This document shows positions 6,079 to 6,608 of a stretch of 6,608 bases of DNA, piece after piece. How positions within the stretch are numbered: the first letter of the stretch is position 1; each line of letters starts with the position of its first letter. Both the position numbers and the translations under genes were made by a program. The notes below the pieces were generated by a model. It was not told the DNA's origin. It did not search any database and saw nothing but the letters and a program-made list of their open reading frames with translations. The DNA comes from Nitrospira sp. (GTDB lineage: Bacteria > Nitrospirota > Nitrospiria > Nitrospirales > Nitrospiraceae), in assembly GCA_015904075.1 (NCBI GenBank), contig JABMDH010000091.1:9376-15983 (forward strand), read 5' to 3'.

Positions 6079-6608
6079 CACACGGTTCCGTAAATATCAC
6101 GAAGGATCTTGTCGCCGCCTCGTGCCAGCAACCGTTCAGCCAGTTGTACACCCAGCGTGTGCGCATCGTGGCTACTGCCTTGAATTCGGTCACGAATGAT
6201 TGTTTTGCCGTCAACACCAGCCACAAGCCCATCCAATGTTATCTGCCCACCGGACAGCGTGGCATAGGCGGCAATCGGCACTTGGCAGCCTCCCTCCAGG
6301 CGAGCCAGAAATGCCCGTTCCGCCGTAACAGTCGTCGCCGTAGCGCGATCGTTCAGGCGCTCCAACACTGAACGCACGAACTGATCGCTGCTGCGCCCCT
6401 CGATACCCAAGGCGCCTTGTCCGATAGCCGGCAAACTGACGACCGGGTCAAGATACTCGGTAATCTCCTGCGCCCAAGCCAACCGGTGCAAACCGGCTGC
6501 AGCCAATACGATCGCGTCAAACTGCCCTTCCTTGAGCTTTCTCAGCCTCGTATCCAGATTTCCTCGCAACATCTCAATCCGGAGATCGGGCCTGGCATTC
6601 AGCAGCTG
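6078..6608 (-). CDS. hemC: Hydroxymethylbilane synthase (porphobilinogen deaminase), C-terminal part
   Basis: HemC links four porphobilinogen units into hydroxymethylbilane using a covalently bound dipyrromethane primer. The window holds the last 176 residues of a protein usually a little over 300 long; the N-terminal part lies beyond the right edge. The frame is open to the edge (QLLNARPDLRIE precedes the internal Met at 6572), so that Met is not the start. Visible features are LRGNLDTRLRKL and FDAIVLAAAGL of the substrate and cofactor cleft, PAIGQGALGIE, and LEGGCQVPI. The Cys of LEGGCQVPI (codon 6287-6285) is the dipyrromethane attachment site. Its TGA overlaps the cobA-hemD ATG by 1 nt, so the products of consecutive steps are translationally coupled. 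Confidence 0.95.
   Translation of the reverse strand, partial: QLLNARPDLRIEMLRGNLDTRLRKLKEGQFDAIVLAAAGLHRLAWAQEITEYLDPVVSLPAIGQGALGIEGRSSDQFVRSVLERLNDRATATTVTAERAFLARLEGGCQVPIAAYATLSGGQITLDGLVAGVDGKTIIRDRIQGSSHDAHTLGVQLAERLLARGGDKILRDIYGTV

Noticed and set aside
6078..6572. Reading hemC as a short complete gene starting at the Met at 6572
   Set aside because: The frame stays open to the window edge and the upstream residues (RPDLRIE) fit HemC, so this Met is internal.

Overview
The window holds a compact, co-directional block of housekeeping genes, all on the minus strand. In transcription order they are: hemC (3' part only), a cobA-hemD fusion, a small two-CBS-domain protein, hemB, ribF, tilS, hpt and the first codons of ftsH. 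The moderately GC-rich composition, the cobA-hemD fusion, the CBS gene between heme genes and the hemB-ribF-tilS-hpt-ftsH order resemble what I recall of Nitrospira and related Nitrospirota. That assignment is inference; no rRNA or other marker is present.

Layout by region. Positions 1-147: the ftsH start codon and Shine-Dalgarno, preceded by a sigma70-like promoter in the hpt-ftsH gap. Positions 148-690: hpt. Positions 691-860: a stretch built from a tandem duplication of the tilS-hpt junction, holding a broken second copy of the tilS end and a broken second copy of the hpt start. Positions 861-3283: tilS and ribF, overlapping at ATGA. Positions 3286-4257: hemB. Positions 4264-4659: the CBS protein, with a near-perfect Shine-Dalgarno. 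Positions 4699-6078: cobA-hemD. Positions 6078-6608: hemC, running off the right edge.

Functionally, hemB makes porphobilinogen, hemC polymerises it to hydroxymethylbilane, the HemD domain closes this to uroporphyrinogen III, and the CobA domain methylates that to precorrin-2 (siroheme, heme d1 or cobalamin branch). ribF makes FMN and FAD, tilS makes the lysidine of tRNA-Ile2, and hpt salvages hypoxanthine and guanine. Overlapping or near-touching gene ends (TGATG, ATGA, gaps of 2-6 nt) indicate one polycistronic unit with translational coupling. ftsH appears to have its own added promoter.

I see no mobile element, CRISPR array, RNA gene or new defence-type system. Three points deserve a second look: the 166-bp-offset duplication at the tilS-hpt junction, with its uneven divergence and chimeric 37-codon ORF; an apparent in-frame loss of roughly 55 residues from the HemD domain; and substitutions in the usually conserved flexible loop of Hpt.
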